Shown one piece after another: positions 16,805 to 25,360 of a stretch of 64,000 nt of DNA. Location of the stretch: the NCBI GenBank assembly GCA_027315345.1, contig DAHUYE010000090.1, positions 176,241 through 240,240 of the forward strand, in the 5' to 3' direction. Every line of letters starts with the position of its first letter. Position 1 is the stretch's first letter. Position numbers and translations under genes: made by a program. The notes under the pieces were generated by a model, which worked only from the letters and a program-made list of their open reading frames with translations, searched no databases and was not told the DNA's origin. Origin of the DNA: Actinomycetota bacterium (GTDB lineage Bacteria; Actinomycetota; Acidimicrobiia; Acidimicrobiales; JAJPHE01).

Positions 16805-17632
16805 GTGCCCACCACCACCAATGGGAGCGTCTCGCTCTACTACGAAAGCTTCGGTCCCGACTCCGCTCCTGTGCTGCTCCTGGTCAACGGCCTGGGCAGC
16901 CAGTGCATCAACTTCAAGGCCGAGTTCTGCGAACTATTCGTAGCCCGGGGACTCCGGGTGGTGCGCTTTGACAACCGGGACGTCGGCCTATCCAGCCACC
17001 TCAAGGGTGGACCCCGTTACACGGTGGAGGACATGGCCGCCGACGGCTTCAGCGTTCTGGATGCGGTGGGCGCGAATCGGGCTCACATAGCCGGCTGGTC
17101 CATGGGAGGGATGATCGTCCAAGCCATGGCCCTGGCTCGGCCCGAGCGGGTGCTCTCCATGACCTCGGTGATGTCGGCTCCCGGAGCCATACCCGGAGAG
17201 CGGGACCCGGACGTGCTGGCCGCCTTCACGGCCCCGCCGGCCCGGACCCGGGATGAGGCAGCCGAGCGCCATCTGGCCGGGTTGAAGGCCTGGGGCAGCC
17301 CGGCCTGCTTCGATGTCGACCGCATCCGGGAGGATGCCTACGCGGCCTACGACCGGTGCTGGGATCCCGAGGGCCGGGCCCGCCAGTCCCAGGCTATCGG
17401 GGCATCTCCGTCCAGGGTGGAGGCTCTCGGCGGTCTGCAGGTCCCGACCCTGGTGATACACGGGGACGCCGACCGGTTGGTCCCGCTGGCCGGCGGCCAG
17501 GCCACGGCGGCGGCCATCCCCGGGGCCCGGCTGGAGATCATCGAGGGCATGGGCCACGACTACCCGCCCCAGCACTGGGACCGGCTGGTCCAGCTCATCG
17601 GCGCCCACGTCGAGGCAGCCAGCGCCATTTAG
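16805..17632 (+). CDS. Alpha/beta-hydrolase
   Basis: 275 residues with the complete alpha/beta-hydrolase triad: the nucleophilic serine in AGWSMGGMIVQ (about residue 99), the acidic residue in VIHGDADRLVP (about residue 222) and His in GMGHDYPPQ (about residue 248). An oxyanion-hole motif LLVNGLGSQ is near the N-terminus. A GAGGAGG site precedes the GTG start. It is probably an esterase or aromatic-pathway-type hydrolase, but its substrate is unknown. Confidence 0.9.
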   Translation: MPTTTNGSVSLYYESFGPDSAPVLLLVNGLGSQCINFKAEFCELFVARGLRVVRFDNRDVGLSSHLKGGPRYTVEDMAADGFSVLDAVGANRAHIAGWSMGGMIVQAMALARPERVLSMTSVMSAPGAIPGERDPDVLAAFTAPPARTRDEAAERHLAGLKAWGSPACFDVDRIREDAYAAYDRCWDPEGRARQSQAIGASPSRVEALGGLQVPTLVIHGDADRLVPLAGGQATAAAIPGARLEIIEGMGHDYPPQHWDRLVQLIGAHVEAASAI

Positions 17633-17702
17633 GCCGTGCCGCTTACTTACCGATCGCCCGGCCTGAACGCGTCCTCCCCACGGCCCCGAGGCCCCAGATC
17701 TG

Positions 17703-18728
17703 TCACCGGTTCGGGCGCCGGGCCTTGGCCCGGGCCGCCTTGGTCCGGGCCTTCCAGACCGCCAACTCCTCCTTGCGCTTCAGCGGGTCGGTCTTGCTCT
17801 CTTCGGCGGCAATCTCGCGCTGCAGCTTCTGGAAACTGACCAACCGGGCCGGAGCCAAGCCTCCGGAGTTGGCCGCCGCCGCTACCGCACAGCCGGGTTC
17901 CGCATCGTGTCGGCAGTCCCGGAACCGGCAGCTCAGGCTCAGGGCCTCGATATCGGGGTAGGTGGCTCCGAGGCCGACGTGAGAACCCAGTCCCAGGCTG
18001 CGCAGACCCGGGGTATCAATGAGGACACCACCACCCGGGAGCGGCACCAGCTGGCGAGAGGTGGTGGTGTGCCGGCCGCGGGCGTCGGCCTCCCGGACGG
18101 TGCCGGTCGCGAAGCGCTGGCGTCCCAGCAAGGCGTTGGCCAAACTGGATTTACCTGCTCCCGACGGGCCGAGCAACACCCCGGTGCGGTCCGGCTGCAA
18201 CTGGGCGCGCAGCCGGTCGAGGCCGGCGTCATCGACGGTGCTGGTGGGCAGGATGTCCACGCCCGCCAGCCGGTCCCGCAGGGACTGCTCCAGACCCGGG
18301 ACGGACAAGTCGGACTTGGTCAGGACGACCAACGGGCGGGCCCCGCTGTCCCAGGCCAGAGCCAGCTCACGCTCCACCCGTGAGGCGCTGGCCCGGTCGG
18401 CGGGGACGGTGATCACCACCAGGTCCATGTTGGCGGCCAGCATCTGCATGACGCCGGCTTCGGGATCCAACCTGGAGAGGGCGGACCAGCGGGCCAGGAC
18501 GCCCTCTATGGTCGATTCCCGGACAGCCACCCAGTCACCGACCACGCAGGGGGCGGCGCCCCGAACCAGGCGTTCGCTCCCATCGGGCAACACAGCCATG
18601 CACATGGAACGCTCCACCCGCACCACCCGGGCCGGCTCGAGCGAGAGCGGCGCGAACTCCCCGAAGAGGGCGAGGACCCGTTCATTCCATCCGTACTCAA
18701 CGAGGACGCCGGGGGAGATAGCAGACAT
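17703..18728 (-). CDS. rsgA: Ribosome small-subunit-dependent GTPase A
   Basis: 341 residues with an N-terminal OB-fold and a circularly permuted GTPase domain: G4 (LTKSDLS) comes before G1 (GPSGAGKSSLANALLG) and G3 (DTPGLRSLG). The C-terminal zinc subdomain has the CRFRDCRHDAEPGC ligands. The ATG at 18728 is chosen over an upstream start that adds an unlikely extension. RsgA releases factors late in 30S maturation. Confidence 0.95.
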   Translation of the reverse strand: MSAISPGVLVEYGWNERVLALFGEFAPLSLEPARVVRVERSMCMAVLPDGSERLVRGAAPCVVGDWVAVRESTIEGVLARWSALSRLDPEAGVMQMLAANMDLVVITVPADRASASRVERELALAWDSGARPLVVLTKSDLSVPGLEQSLRDRLAGVDILPTSTVDDAGLDRLRAQLQPDRTGVLLGPSGAGKSSLANALLGRQRFATGTVREADARGRHTTTSRQLVPLPGGGVLIDTPGLRSLGLGSHVGLGATYPDIEALSLSCRFRDCRHDAEPGCAVAAAANSGGLAPARLVSFQKLQREIAAEESKTDPLKRKEELAVWKARTKAARAKARRPNR

Positions 18729-18739
18729 CAGGGCCCGGT

Positions 18740-19525
18740 TCAGGCTACATCGCCCCGGTCTTCCAAACGGCCCCACAGAAGGATGCGCTTGAAGGGGTAG
18801 AAGTACGGTCGACGGTCACCCAGGCGGGCCACCAGCCGCCGGCGATACTCGTCCACGAACCGGTCGAAGGCCTCCGGGTCCAGCAAAGCCCGGAAGCGGG
18901 TCAAGGAGGTCCCCTTGACCCACTCGACCACCTCGGCGGAGGAGCCGAGACGGTGCCCGTAGACCTGGAGACGAACGTGCTGACGGACGAAACCCAGCTC
19001 GTCCAGCAGCCCGGCGTAGGCCTCCGGGGTGAGGACGTTGGCCGCTACCGGTTCCGGGGGATTGTCCGCCCCCAACCACTCTTCTCCGAGCTCGGCCGAG
19101 ATCACATGGGAAGGGTGCTCGGCATTGGCCGGGACCTGAACCGCCAACTGCCCCCCCGGTCCCAACCCGTCCCGCCAACGGGTCAACACGGCCGGGTGAT
19201 CCGGGACCCAGTGCAGGGCCGCATTGGCGAAGACGACATCCGCCCGGCCCGCCCAGGTGGCCAGGTCCCCCGATTGGAACACCAGGCCGCTCCGGCTGTG
19301 GACCTCGGCCTGGGCCAGCATCTCGGCCGAAGAGTCGATGCCGACGGTGCTGGACGCGCCCAGCCGGCCGGCCAGGGCGGCGGTCAGACGACCGTCACCG
19401 CAGCCGAGGTCGACGACCTCCGGGGCGACCGTGGCCTCGAGCAGGCCCGCCAGGTCCCAGAACGGCTGCTCCCGCTCGGCTGCGAAGCGGTTGTACTGCG
19501 CTGGACTCCAGATCACGAAAGACAA
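18740..19525 (-). CDS. SAM-dependent methyltransferase, trans-aconitate methyltransferase-like
   Basis: 261 residues. The SAM-binding motif I is VVDLGCGDGRLTAALAGRLG, motif II is GDLATWAGRADVVFANAALHW, and the N-terminus (WSPAQYNRFAAEREQPFWDL) is typical of Tam. Tam methylates trans-aconitate to limit aconitase inhibition. The start is a TTG (19525) or a GTG three codons later. It lies 11 nt upstream of rsgA on the same strand and may be co-transcribed. Confidence 0.85.
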   Translation of the reverse strand: MSFVIWSPAQYNRFAAEREQPFWDLAGLLEATVAPEVVDLGCGDGRLTAALAGRLGASSTVGIDSSAEMLAQAEVHSRSGLVFQSGDLATWAGRADVVFANAALHWVPDHPAVLTRWRDGLGPGGQLAVQVPANAEHPSHVISAELGEEWLGADNPPEPVAANVLTPEAYAGLLDELGFVRQHVRLQVYGHRLGSSAEVVEWVKGTSLTRFRALLDPEAFDRFVDEYRRRLVARLGDRRPYFYPFKRILLWGRLEDRGDVA

Positions 19526-19880
19526 GCCTAATACAAGTCGATATTTTGCCGACCTGGAGCAGGCGGAAGAATCTCTCGCGACCGAAGCCGCCCAGGAGGG
19601 CGTCGGGGAGGGATCACAGGCCCGAGGTCCGTGTTCCTGTTTCCGATACCCCGGGTTTTCGACCGAACAACTGACGACGCGATCACCTGGGTCGTCTCGG
19701 CCTCATCAACCGCGCCGCAGCTGTTCGGAGACAAGCTTGAATCCTTCGAGGCCCACCTGCGCTCTCAACTCAGCGAGGCGTCGCCATCGGGTCATTTTCG
19801 GTGCCCCTCTCGAAACCAACACCCTTCTGCGAATCCGGCGGCCAAAAGAAGAGGTGGGCTCCAACTCGTAGGCTCCGGCC
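19526..19880. other. Intergenic region with one possible 29-residue ORF
   Basis: 355 bases between divergent genes. The only plausible coding signal is a minus-strand 29-codon frame at 19706-19795 (RWRRLAELRAQVGLEGFKLV) with a GAGAGGGG stretch upstream of its ATG. It could equally be the tail of a lost gene. The rest should include promoters for both neighbours. No repeat or RNA gene was seen. Confidence 0.4.
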
Positions 19881-21374
19881 ATGGCACGTGAAGTAGTGAC
19901 CGGGTACTGCTGGCCCCAGTCCGTCGTCGCAGGGGAGCAGGTGGGCTTGCACATCTCGTCCTCCTCCGGACGGCCGGTACGGGTGGAGGTGGCCCGGGTG
20001 GGTGGCAGACGAGAGGTCGTCTTCAGTCGTACCTCGGTTACGGCTGACCAGCACGAGACACCCGGAGACGCTTCCTCCAAGGGGTGCCGTTGGCCGGTTG
20101 CCCTCACCTTGGACGTCGACCCGGCGTGGCGGTCGGGCTACTACGAGGTCCTGATGGAGATCGATGTGGGCGAGAAGGTTCGCCGCGACTATGCCTTCTT
20201 CGTTCTACGGCCTTCCTCTCCTACCCGGATGGTGCTGGCCCTGGCCACCAACACCTGGAACGCCTACAACGATTTCGGGGGGCCGAACCTCTACACCGGG
20301 GGCACCCACGTCGCCATGAAGAGGCCCATGGCAGCCGGATATCTCTTCAAACCCCCAGGCAAGGGCCGCCGGGTCACCGGGACCGGTGCCCCCGACCCGC
20401 AGAACGCCGCCCACGTGGGATACCTGCAGCTGAACCATCTATCGGGATACGCAGGATCAGCGGGATGGCCAGACTGGGAGATGCCGTTCATCGGCTGGGC
20501 CGAGAGGGAAGGCTTCGAGATCGGCGTCTGTACCAATGCCGACCTTGAGTCCCACCCGGAGGTCCTGGACGGATCCTCCCTGTACCTGTCGGTCGGCCAT
20601 GATGAATACTGGTCCAAGGGAATGCGAGACACGGTGGAGTCCTTCATCTCCCGAGGAGGCAATGCCGCTTTCTTCTCCGGCAATACGTCGCTGTGGCAGG
20701 TGCGCATCGAGGGCGATGACGGAGACGTGATGGTCGGGTACAAGGGTGTGTTCAAGGAAGATCCGTTGATGGGAACCGGTCGGGAGGCCGAGGTAACGAC
20801 CTTCTGGTCCGACGTCATCATCGGCCGGCCCGAGAACCACATGACCGGTGTCTCGTTCACGCGGGGCGGCTATCACCGAATCGGCCGCAACGTATCCGCC
20901 GGGCTCGGTGGATACACCGTTCATCGTCCCGGTCACTGGATCTTCGAGGACACCGGCCTGGGCTACGGTGACGTACTCGGCGCCGGGGCCACGGTCGTGG
21001 GCTACGAGTGCGACGGATGCGTGTTCACCTACCGCGACGGGCTCCCCTACCCCACCGGCGAGGACGGGACGCCGTCAAGCTTCGAGATGCTCGGTACCTG
21101 CCCCACCCAGCACTTCACGCGCGAATCAGCGCCCCGTCCCCCCAAGCCCGGAGAGCCGAGCGAGTTGGAATACATCGCGTCACGTGTTTTCGGGACGCGG
21201 GACCCCGAGGCCGTGGAGCGGATACGTCATGGACATGCCGTCCTGGGCGCGTATACCAATCAAGCCGGCGCCACCGTTGTTACCTCGGGTTCGACGGACT
21301 GGGCCCACGGGCTGGCCGAGCGGGACCCGCAGATCGAGCAGATCACCCGCAACGTCCTCACCCGGTTGGGGTAA
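19881..21374 (+). CDS. N,N-dimethylformamidase beta-subunit-like protein
   Basis: 497 residues similar to the large-subunit domain of N,N-dimethylformamidase: WRSGYYEVLMEID and FFVLRPSSPTRMVLALATNT near the start, LYLSVGHDEYWSKGMRDTVE then GGNAAFFSGNTSLWQVRIE in the core, and a C-terminal YTNQAGATVVTSGSTDWAHG. The characterised enzyme uses a mononuclear iron held by two Tyr and one Glu, and this protein has several conserved Tyr/Glu in the core. No small subunit gene lies beside it. Many actinobacterial members are of unknown specificity, so formamidase activity is not assured. Confidence 0.8.
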   Translation: MAREVVTGYCWPQSVVAGEQVGLHISSSSGRPVRVEVARVGGRREVVFSRTSVTADQHETPGDASSKGCRWPVALTLDVDPAWRSGYYEVLMEIDVGEKVRRDYAFFVLRPSSPTRMVLALATNTWNAYNDFGGPNLYTGGTHVAMKRPMAAGYLFKPPGKGRRVTGTGAPDPQNAAHVGYLQLNHLSGYAGSAGWPDWEMPFIGWAEREGFEIGVCTNADLESHPEVLDGSSLYLSVGHDEYWSKGMRDTVESFISRGGNAAFFSGNTSLWQVRIEGDDGDVMVGYKGVFKEDPLMGTGREAEVTTFWSDVIIGRPENHMTGVSFTRGGYHRIGRNVSAGLGGYTVHRPGHWIFEDTGLGYGDVLGAGATVVGYECDGCVFTYRDGLPYPTGEDGTPSSFEMLGTCPTQHFTRESAPRPPKPGEPSELEYIASRVFGTRDPEAVERIRHGHAVLGAYTNQAGATVVTSGSTDWAHGLAERDPQIEQITRNVLTRLG

Positions 21375-21429
21375 CTCGAACAGGTAGCTGGCGTCCGCAA
21401 CGCGTCAACTCGCCGGATCGCTCGATACC

Positions 21430-21589
21430 CTTGTGCTGGGTCTACCCCACGGATCCCGACAGCCATCAGGTCGAGGTATCTAATGACGTGGGCGCCGTTC
21501 CCAATTGCTGGGGAGTGTTACTCGCCACGATAGGGGACGGCTCAGACACCTACTCTGGCATTCCGTTGCCTTCAGGTGTCGACGGTTAG
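21430..21589 (+). pseudogene. Possible remnant of a glyoxalase/VOC-family gene
   Basis: In the frame running to 21589, positions 21440-21487 encode VYPTDPDSHQVEVSND, which strongly resembles the DPDGHxVEVS C-terminal metal-ligand segment of vicinal-oxygen-chelate proteins. No start or upstream domain remains, because the DMFase-like gene occupies the space. It is read as a gene fragment. A chance match cannot be excluded. Confidence 0.35.
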
Positions 21590-22141
21590 GGCCCGGAGAT
21601 CAGCCAAAGACCGTTGCATAACGGAGGGAAGATCAGTGTCCTCGTTGGACTCGACCCACTGGGCCATAGCCAGTCGGAACACCGTCATACCTATCTCAGC
21701 GGCGAAGTCGGCCTGCACGTCAGTCGCACCTCGCTGCCGCAGCGCGCCGGCTACGGAGGAGGCGTAGTCGGCCAGTTTGGACAACTCGCGTTCGTGCAGC
21801 TCGGGGTTCGCTCTGATAACCGCCTGACGCTGGCGGGCCAGATCCCGGCGGCCCTCCCCCAACAGGACGGCCGCGACCTGGAGGCCGCGGACTACGGCGT
21901 CGAGCGGACCATCGGAGGCAGGCGCGGCGACCACGCCCTCGAGGATCAGCTCCTTGAGGTAATCGGAGCCGCCGAAGAGCACCTCTCGCTTGTCGGCGAA
22001 GTGACGGAAGAACGTGCGCTCTGTCACCCCGACCCTCTCGGCGATCTCGGCGGCGGTGATCTGGTCGAAACCCCGCTCGGCGAAGAGCGCCAGAGCGGAC
22101 TCCTGAAGGCGGCCGCGGCTATCCGGCTGCCAGCGGCCCAT
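21572..22141 (-). CDS. TetR-family transcriptional regulator
   Basis: 189 residues with a clear N-terminal HTH (ALFAERGFDQITAAEIAERV, GVTERTFFRHFADKREVLFG). It is divergent from the epimerase gene, and a palindrome lies between them, so it probably represses that operon and itself. The inducer is unknown. Confidence 0.93.
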   Translation of the reverse strand: MGRWQPDSRGRLQESALALFAERGFDQITAAEIAERVGVTERTFFRHFADKREVLFGGSDYLKELILEGVVAAPASDGPLDAVVRGLQVAAVLLGEGRRDLARQRQAVIRANPELHERELSKLADYASSVAGALRQRGATDVQADFAAEIGMTVFRLAMAQWVESNEDTDLPSVMQRSLADLRALTVDT

Positions 22142-22160
22142 CGGTCCTTATCGCCATTTT

Positions 22161-22210
22161 GTTGACAGTCACTGACATCAGATCCTAAGGTGATGTCTGT
22201 TGCTGACATC
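22161..22210. promoter_or_regulatory. TetR-type operator(s) in the divergent promoter
   Basis: A dyad at 22192-22210 has perfect arms GATGTC and GACATC around a 7-nt centre. A second, weaker copy (22161-22179) keeps the GACATC arm and 4 of 6 bases of the other. Both lie between the TetR gene and the epimerase gene. Binding by that regulator is inferred from position and dyad size. Confidence 0.65.
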
Positions 22211-22232
22211 GTAGTTCCCTGGAGGCGGCTAT

Positions 22233-23150
22233 ATGAAGATCTTCGTGACCGGCGCATCTGGCTGGATCGGCTCGGCCGTCGTGCCCGAACTCCTCGGAGC
22301 CGGCCACGAGGTGATCGGCTTGGCCCGCTCCGATGGTTCGGCCAAGCGTCTGGAGGAAGCGGGCGCCAGCGTCCATCGGGGCGACCTCGACGATCCGGAC
22401 GACCTGGCCAAGGCTGCGGGCGGCTCCGACGGAGTCATCCATCTGGCCTTCCAGCATGAGGTCGCATTCGGAGGCGACTTCGCCTCGGCGGCGGCCGCCG
22501 ACCGCCGGGCAGTGGAGGCCATGGGGTCCGCGCTGGCCGGGTCCGACCGCCCTCTCGTGCTGGCTGGGGGCATGATCGGTCTGAGCCTGGGCCGGCTGGC
22601 AACGGAGAACGACGGGCTAGTTCCCGGTCCCGAGATTCGCTCCAATCCGGCCGGCCTCCGAGCGGCCACTGCCCTGTTGACCTTGTCCTTCCGGGGGCTG
22701 GGAGTGCGCTCTTCGGTGCTGCGGCTTCCCCCTACCGTCCACGGCGACGGCGACAAGGGGTTCATTGCCACCCTCGTTGGGATCGCCCGTCAGAAAACCC
22801 TGGCCGGATACGTGGGCGACGGGACCAACCGATGGCCGGCCGTGCACCGTTCCGATGCGGCCCGCCTGGCCCGCCTGGCCGTCGAGTCCGCTCCCGCCGG
22901 GTCGGTACTGCACGCGGTCGGAGACGAAGGTGTGGCCTTCCGTGACATCGCGGAGGCGATGGGCCGCGGCCTCGGGGTCTCGACCGGGTCCGTCCAGCCG
23001 GCCGACGCGTTGGAGCACTTCTCCTTCCTGGGCATATTCGCCGGCCTGGACAGCCCGGCCAGTGGCGCCATCACGCAGGAGCTTCTCGGATGGGAACCGA
23101 CTGGACCCAGCCTGCTCGACGATCTGGCGCAGGATCACTACTTCCGGTGA
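22233..23150 (+). CDS. NAD-dependent epimerase/dehydratase (extended SDR)
   Basis: 305 residues with the Rossmann motif FVTGASGWIGSAVVPELL at the N-terminus and GDLDDPDDL/VIHLAFQHEV as in atypical extended SDRs. The usual YxxxK pair is not clear, as is common in this NmrA-like/SDR subgroup. The TetR gene and its operator lie upstream. A GTGA overlap couples it to the F420-type oxidoreductase downstream. It is probably part of an inducible detoxification unit. Confidence 0.85.
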   Translation: MKIFVTGASGWIGSAVVPELLGAGHEVIGLARSDGSAKRLEEAGASVHRGDLDDPDDLAKAAGGSDGVIHLAFQHEVAFGGDFASAAAADRRAVEAMGSALAGSDRPLVLAGGMIGLSLGRLATENDGLVPGPEIRSNPAGLRAATALLTLSFRGLGVRSSVLRLPPTVHGDGDKGFIATLVGIARQKTLAGYVGDGTNRWPAVHRSDAARLARLAVESAPAGSVLHAVGDEGVAFRDIAEAMGRGLGVSTGSVQPADALEHFSFLGIFAGLDSPASGAITQELLGWEPTGPSLLDDLAQDHYFR

Positions 23151-23560
23151 GGCCGGACGTGCGCCAGGCGCTGGCCATCACCGATTCCTCGACGCTTGAG
23201 GAGCGGACCATCGACATCACGACCACGGGCCGGCGCACCGGCCGGCCCCACCGCATCGAGATCGTCTTCTACCGGATGGGAGAGGACATCTATCTGAGCG
23301 GAATCCCCGCCAGTACTACTCGTGACTGGTTGTCGAACCTGGCCGCCCGCCCTGGATTCACGTTCCACCTCAAGCACGGCGTCATCGCCGATCTGTCCGC
23401 TACGGCGACGGTTATCGAAGATCCCGTCGAGCGTCGGGAGATCCTGGCTACCTTCGTCAGGCAGTTCAACGAGCGACGCGAACCCGACAGCCCATGGCCG
23501 GAAGCGGTCCTGGACGAGTGGGTGCAGGGCAGCCCGTTGGCCAGGATCACTTTTTCCTGA
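23147..23560 (+). CDS. DUF385-type deazaflavin (F420)-dependent oxidoreductase
   Basis: 137 residues of the split-barrel nitroreductase/DUF385 group: IDITTTGRRTGRPHRIEIVF, the GEDIYLSGIPASTTRDWLSN block and LAARPGFTFHLKHG. Relatives use F420H2 to reduce quinones, nitro compounds or enones. The GTG start overlaps the epimerase stop (GTGA). The presence of the family fits an F420-producing actinobacterium. Substrate unknown. Confidence 0.85.
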   Translation: MRPDVRQALAITDSSTLEERTIDITTTGRRTGRPHRIEIVFYRMGEDIYLSGIPASTTRDWLSNLAARPGFTFHLKHGVIADLSATATVIEDPVERREILATFVRQFNERREPDSPWPEAVLDEWVQGSPLARITFS

Positions 23561-23883
23561 CTGCGCTGATAACGAATGTCACAGGACCGAGTGAGCGCGT
23601 GCCGAGCCATCGTTTACGCGTACTATGGGATGACCGGCGGCAGTGCTCTGGCTCGGAGATGGTGGCGATATGGGCGCGAATAGGGGCGGCCTCTCTCAGC
23701 GGTAGAAGCACAAAGTCGGACACACGTTGCCCGTGGGTCTCGGAGGCCCGAGCGGACAAATTGGGGGGCACTGACTTTAGGAGCTGCCGTCTGGTTTCCG
23801 GGGACCTTTCAACGGGTGTTTTTTGAGCGGCACCCGGTGCGATAGGGCCGGATCGCCTCTGGCCAGCTGACGATCCGCGGTCC
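23561..23883. other. Gene-free stretch before integrase remnant
   Basis: 323 bases with no supported gene. A poly-T run follows CAACGGG near 23811-23826, but no clean stem was found. The region is less coding-like than its surroundings, and may be left over from the decayed element that the adjacent integrase fragment and tRNA-Glu mark. Confidence 0.4.
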
Positions 23884-24627
23884 ATGGCGATGTCCGCGAA
23901 CGATCCTTCGGGGCGATCGACCGCCGGCCCACCGGGACATGGAGAGCCCGTTACCTTCGAGGAGTACGCCACCGGCTGGCTGGAGAACCGGCCGAAGCTC
24001 TCCTCTCGGACACGGGCGGACTGCGGACAGATCTTGGCCGTCCACCTGGTCCCGCGATTCGGGCGGCTCGAGCTGTCCCAAATCTCCCCGTCCGGGGTCC
24101 GGAACTGGTACGAGGGCCTGGCCGGTGACTACCCGGCGCGGACGGCCAAGGCCTGTCGACTGCTGCGGGCCGTCCTGAACACCGCCGGAGCCGACGAGCG
24201 GATCGTCAGGAACCCCTGCCGAGTCGACGGCGCCGGAACCGAGCGCAGCCCCGGACGGCCGACCGCAACGCTGGCCGAGGTGGACGATCTGGCCGGGGCC
24301 ATGCCAGAGCGGCTGAGACTGGCCGTTCTCCTGGCTGCCTGGGTACAGCTGCGCCGAGGGGAGATCCTCGGGCTCCGCCGGCAGGACATCGACCTCATGC
24401 ACAGGGCCCTCAGCGGTGCCAAGACACGCCAGTGCCTCGGGAGCGGGACCGAGGTGGTGGGTCCACCGAAGTCCCCAGCCGGCGTACGGACGATCGCCAT
24501 CCCTCCGCACATTCGCGTCGCCCCCGCTGAGCTGAGCGACACGGTCGAACCAACAGTCAGGGCCGGCGACGCCTGGGTCATAACCGGGAGTCGACAACGG
24601 GGCGCCGCCGAACCGAGGTCTTCTTGA
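23884..24627 (+). pseudogene. Truncated tyrosine recombinase (integrase remnant)
   Basis: 247 codons encode the N-terminal core-binding domain (TFEEYATGWLENRPKLSSRT, then RTAKACRLLRAVLNTAGADE) and the first half of the catalytic domain with the first catalytic Arg in WVQLRRGEILGLRRQDID. The frame stops before the HxxR, second His and Tyr box, so it cannot be active. It points toward tRNA-Glu 150 bp downstream, the standard attachment-site geometry. It is unrelated to the intact integrase at 57.5 kb. Confidence 0.85.
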
Positions 24628-24673
24628 CGGGATCTGCCGACCCATTTCTTTCGGTCCCAGCTGAGTCGTCGCG

Positions 24674-24702
24674 GGTCCTGCTCGGTCCTGGGGTGGGTCC
24701 TG
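24674..24702 (+). repeat. Three GGTCCTG direct repeats between integrase remnant and tRNA-Glu
   Basis: GGTCCTG occurs at 24674, 24684 and 24696, spaced 10 and 12 nt. Short direct repeats spaced one helical turn apart between an integrase gene and a tRNA resemble arm-type integrase-binding sites. They may be relics of the lost element. Confidence 0.45.
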
Positions 24703-24776
24703 GAGCACTTCCACTGCTCAGCAACCGATGCCTCAGGGAGACCAAAAAGTATCTCTGACCTGGGCAAACAGCCGAG

Positions 24777-24849
24777 CAGCCCCAACGGGATTCGAACCCG
24801 TGTCGCCACCTTGAGAGGGTGGTGTCCTAGGCCTCTAGACGATGGGGCC
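24777..24849 (-). tRNA. tRNA-Glu (anticodon CUC)
   Basis: A 73-nt cloverleaf on the minus strand: acceptor GGCCCCA pairs with TGGGGCT (first pair G-U), the anticodon stem is CCACC/GGTGG with loop CTCTCAA, and the T-arm is ACGGG-TTCGAAT-CCCGT. The anticodon CTC reads GAG (Glu). The D-arm GTCTAGAGGCCTAGGAC is the usual tRNA-Glu form. No CCA is encoded. A decayed integrase points at it. Confidence 0.95.
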
Positions 24850-25129
24850 GTGCAAAACCCCTCCGGAGAGGGTTTCCCCGACGGCGGAACGGCTGAGCAC
24901 AGGCTTGGCCATCCCGCCGGCGGCGGGTCGTCCAGCATATAGGTCCGTTAGGCGCGCCCCCTCAAAGCCCGAGCGGGCGACCCCAGCCGTCACCGAGTCT
25001 CCCAAAGAAGCTCTCCGCTACCCGGACTAGTCCACCCGGATGGGGCAAATGCCTATTTCGGGGGATGTTCCAATCCGAAGGAACCTCCGATCCAACAGGA
25101 CGGGCAGACAGAGTCGAGGGGTGGGAACC

Positions 25130-25336
25130 ATGACCATGACCAACGGAAGTGACTGCGGACACTCAGCCGGCATGCACGGCCCTTGCCCGATCTGCCGGAC
25201 GAGCGAGATCGACCGCAAGGTGCGCCGGGACCACTCCGGGCCCACGGCCCGGGACCTGCTGGCCGATTGGGAACACCGGGCGGACGTGCTCTTGGCCGAG
25301 CTGTCCAATGACCTGGCCGGCTCCCACAAGGGCTGA
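25130..25336 (+). CDS. Small Cys/His-rich protein (putative zinc binder)
   Basis: 68 residues. CGHSAGMHGPCPIC provides Cys, His, His, Cys, Cys ligands in a short loop. The remainder is charged and helical (DLLADWEHRADVLLAELSND). A GAGGGGTGGGAA stretch precedes the ATG at 25130, which is preferred over an upstream extension. The function is unknown and zinc binding is inferred. Confidence 0.6.
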   Translation: MTMTNGSDCGHSAGMHGPCPICRTSEIDRKVRRDHSGPTARDLLADWEHRADVLLAELSNDLAGSHKG

Positions 25337-25360
25337 GCTCAGATCGCACCCTGGGCGGGC

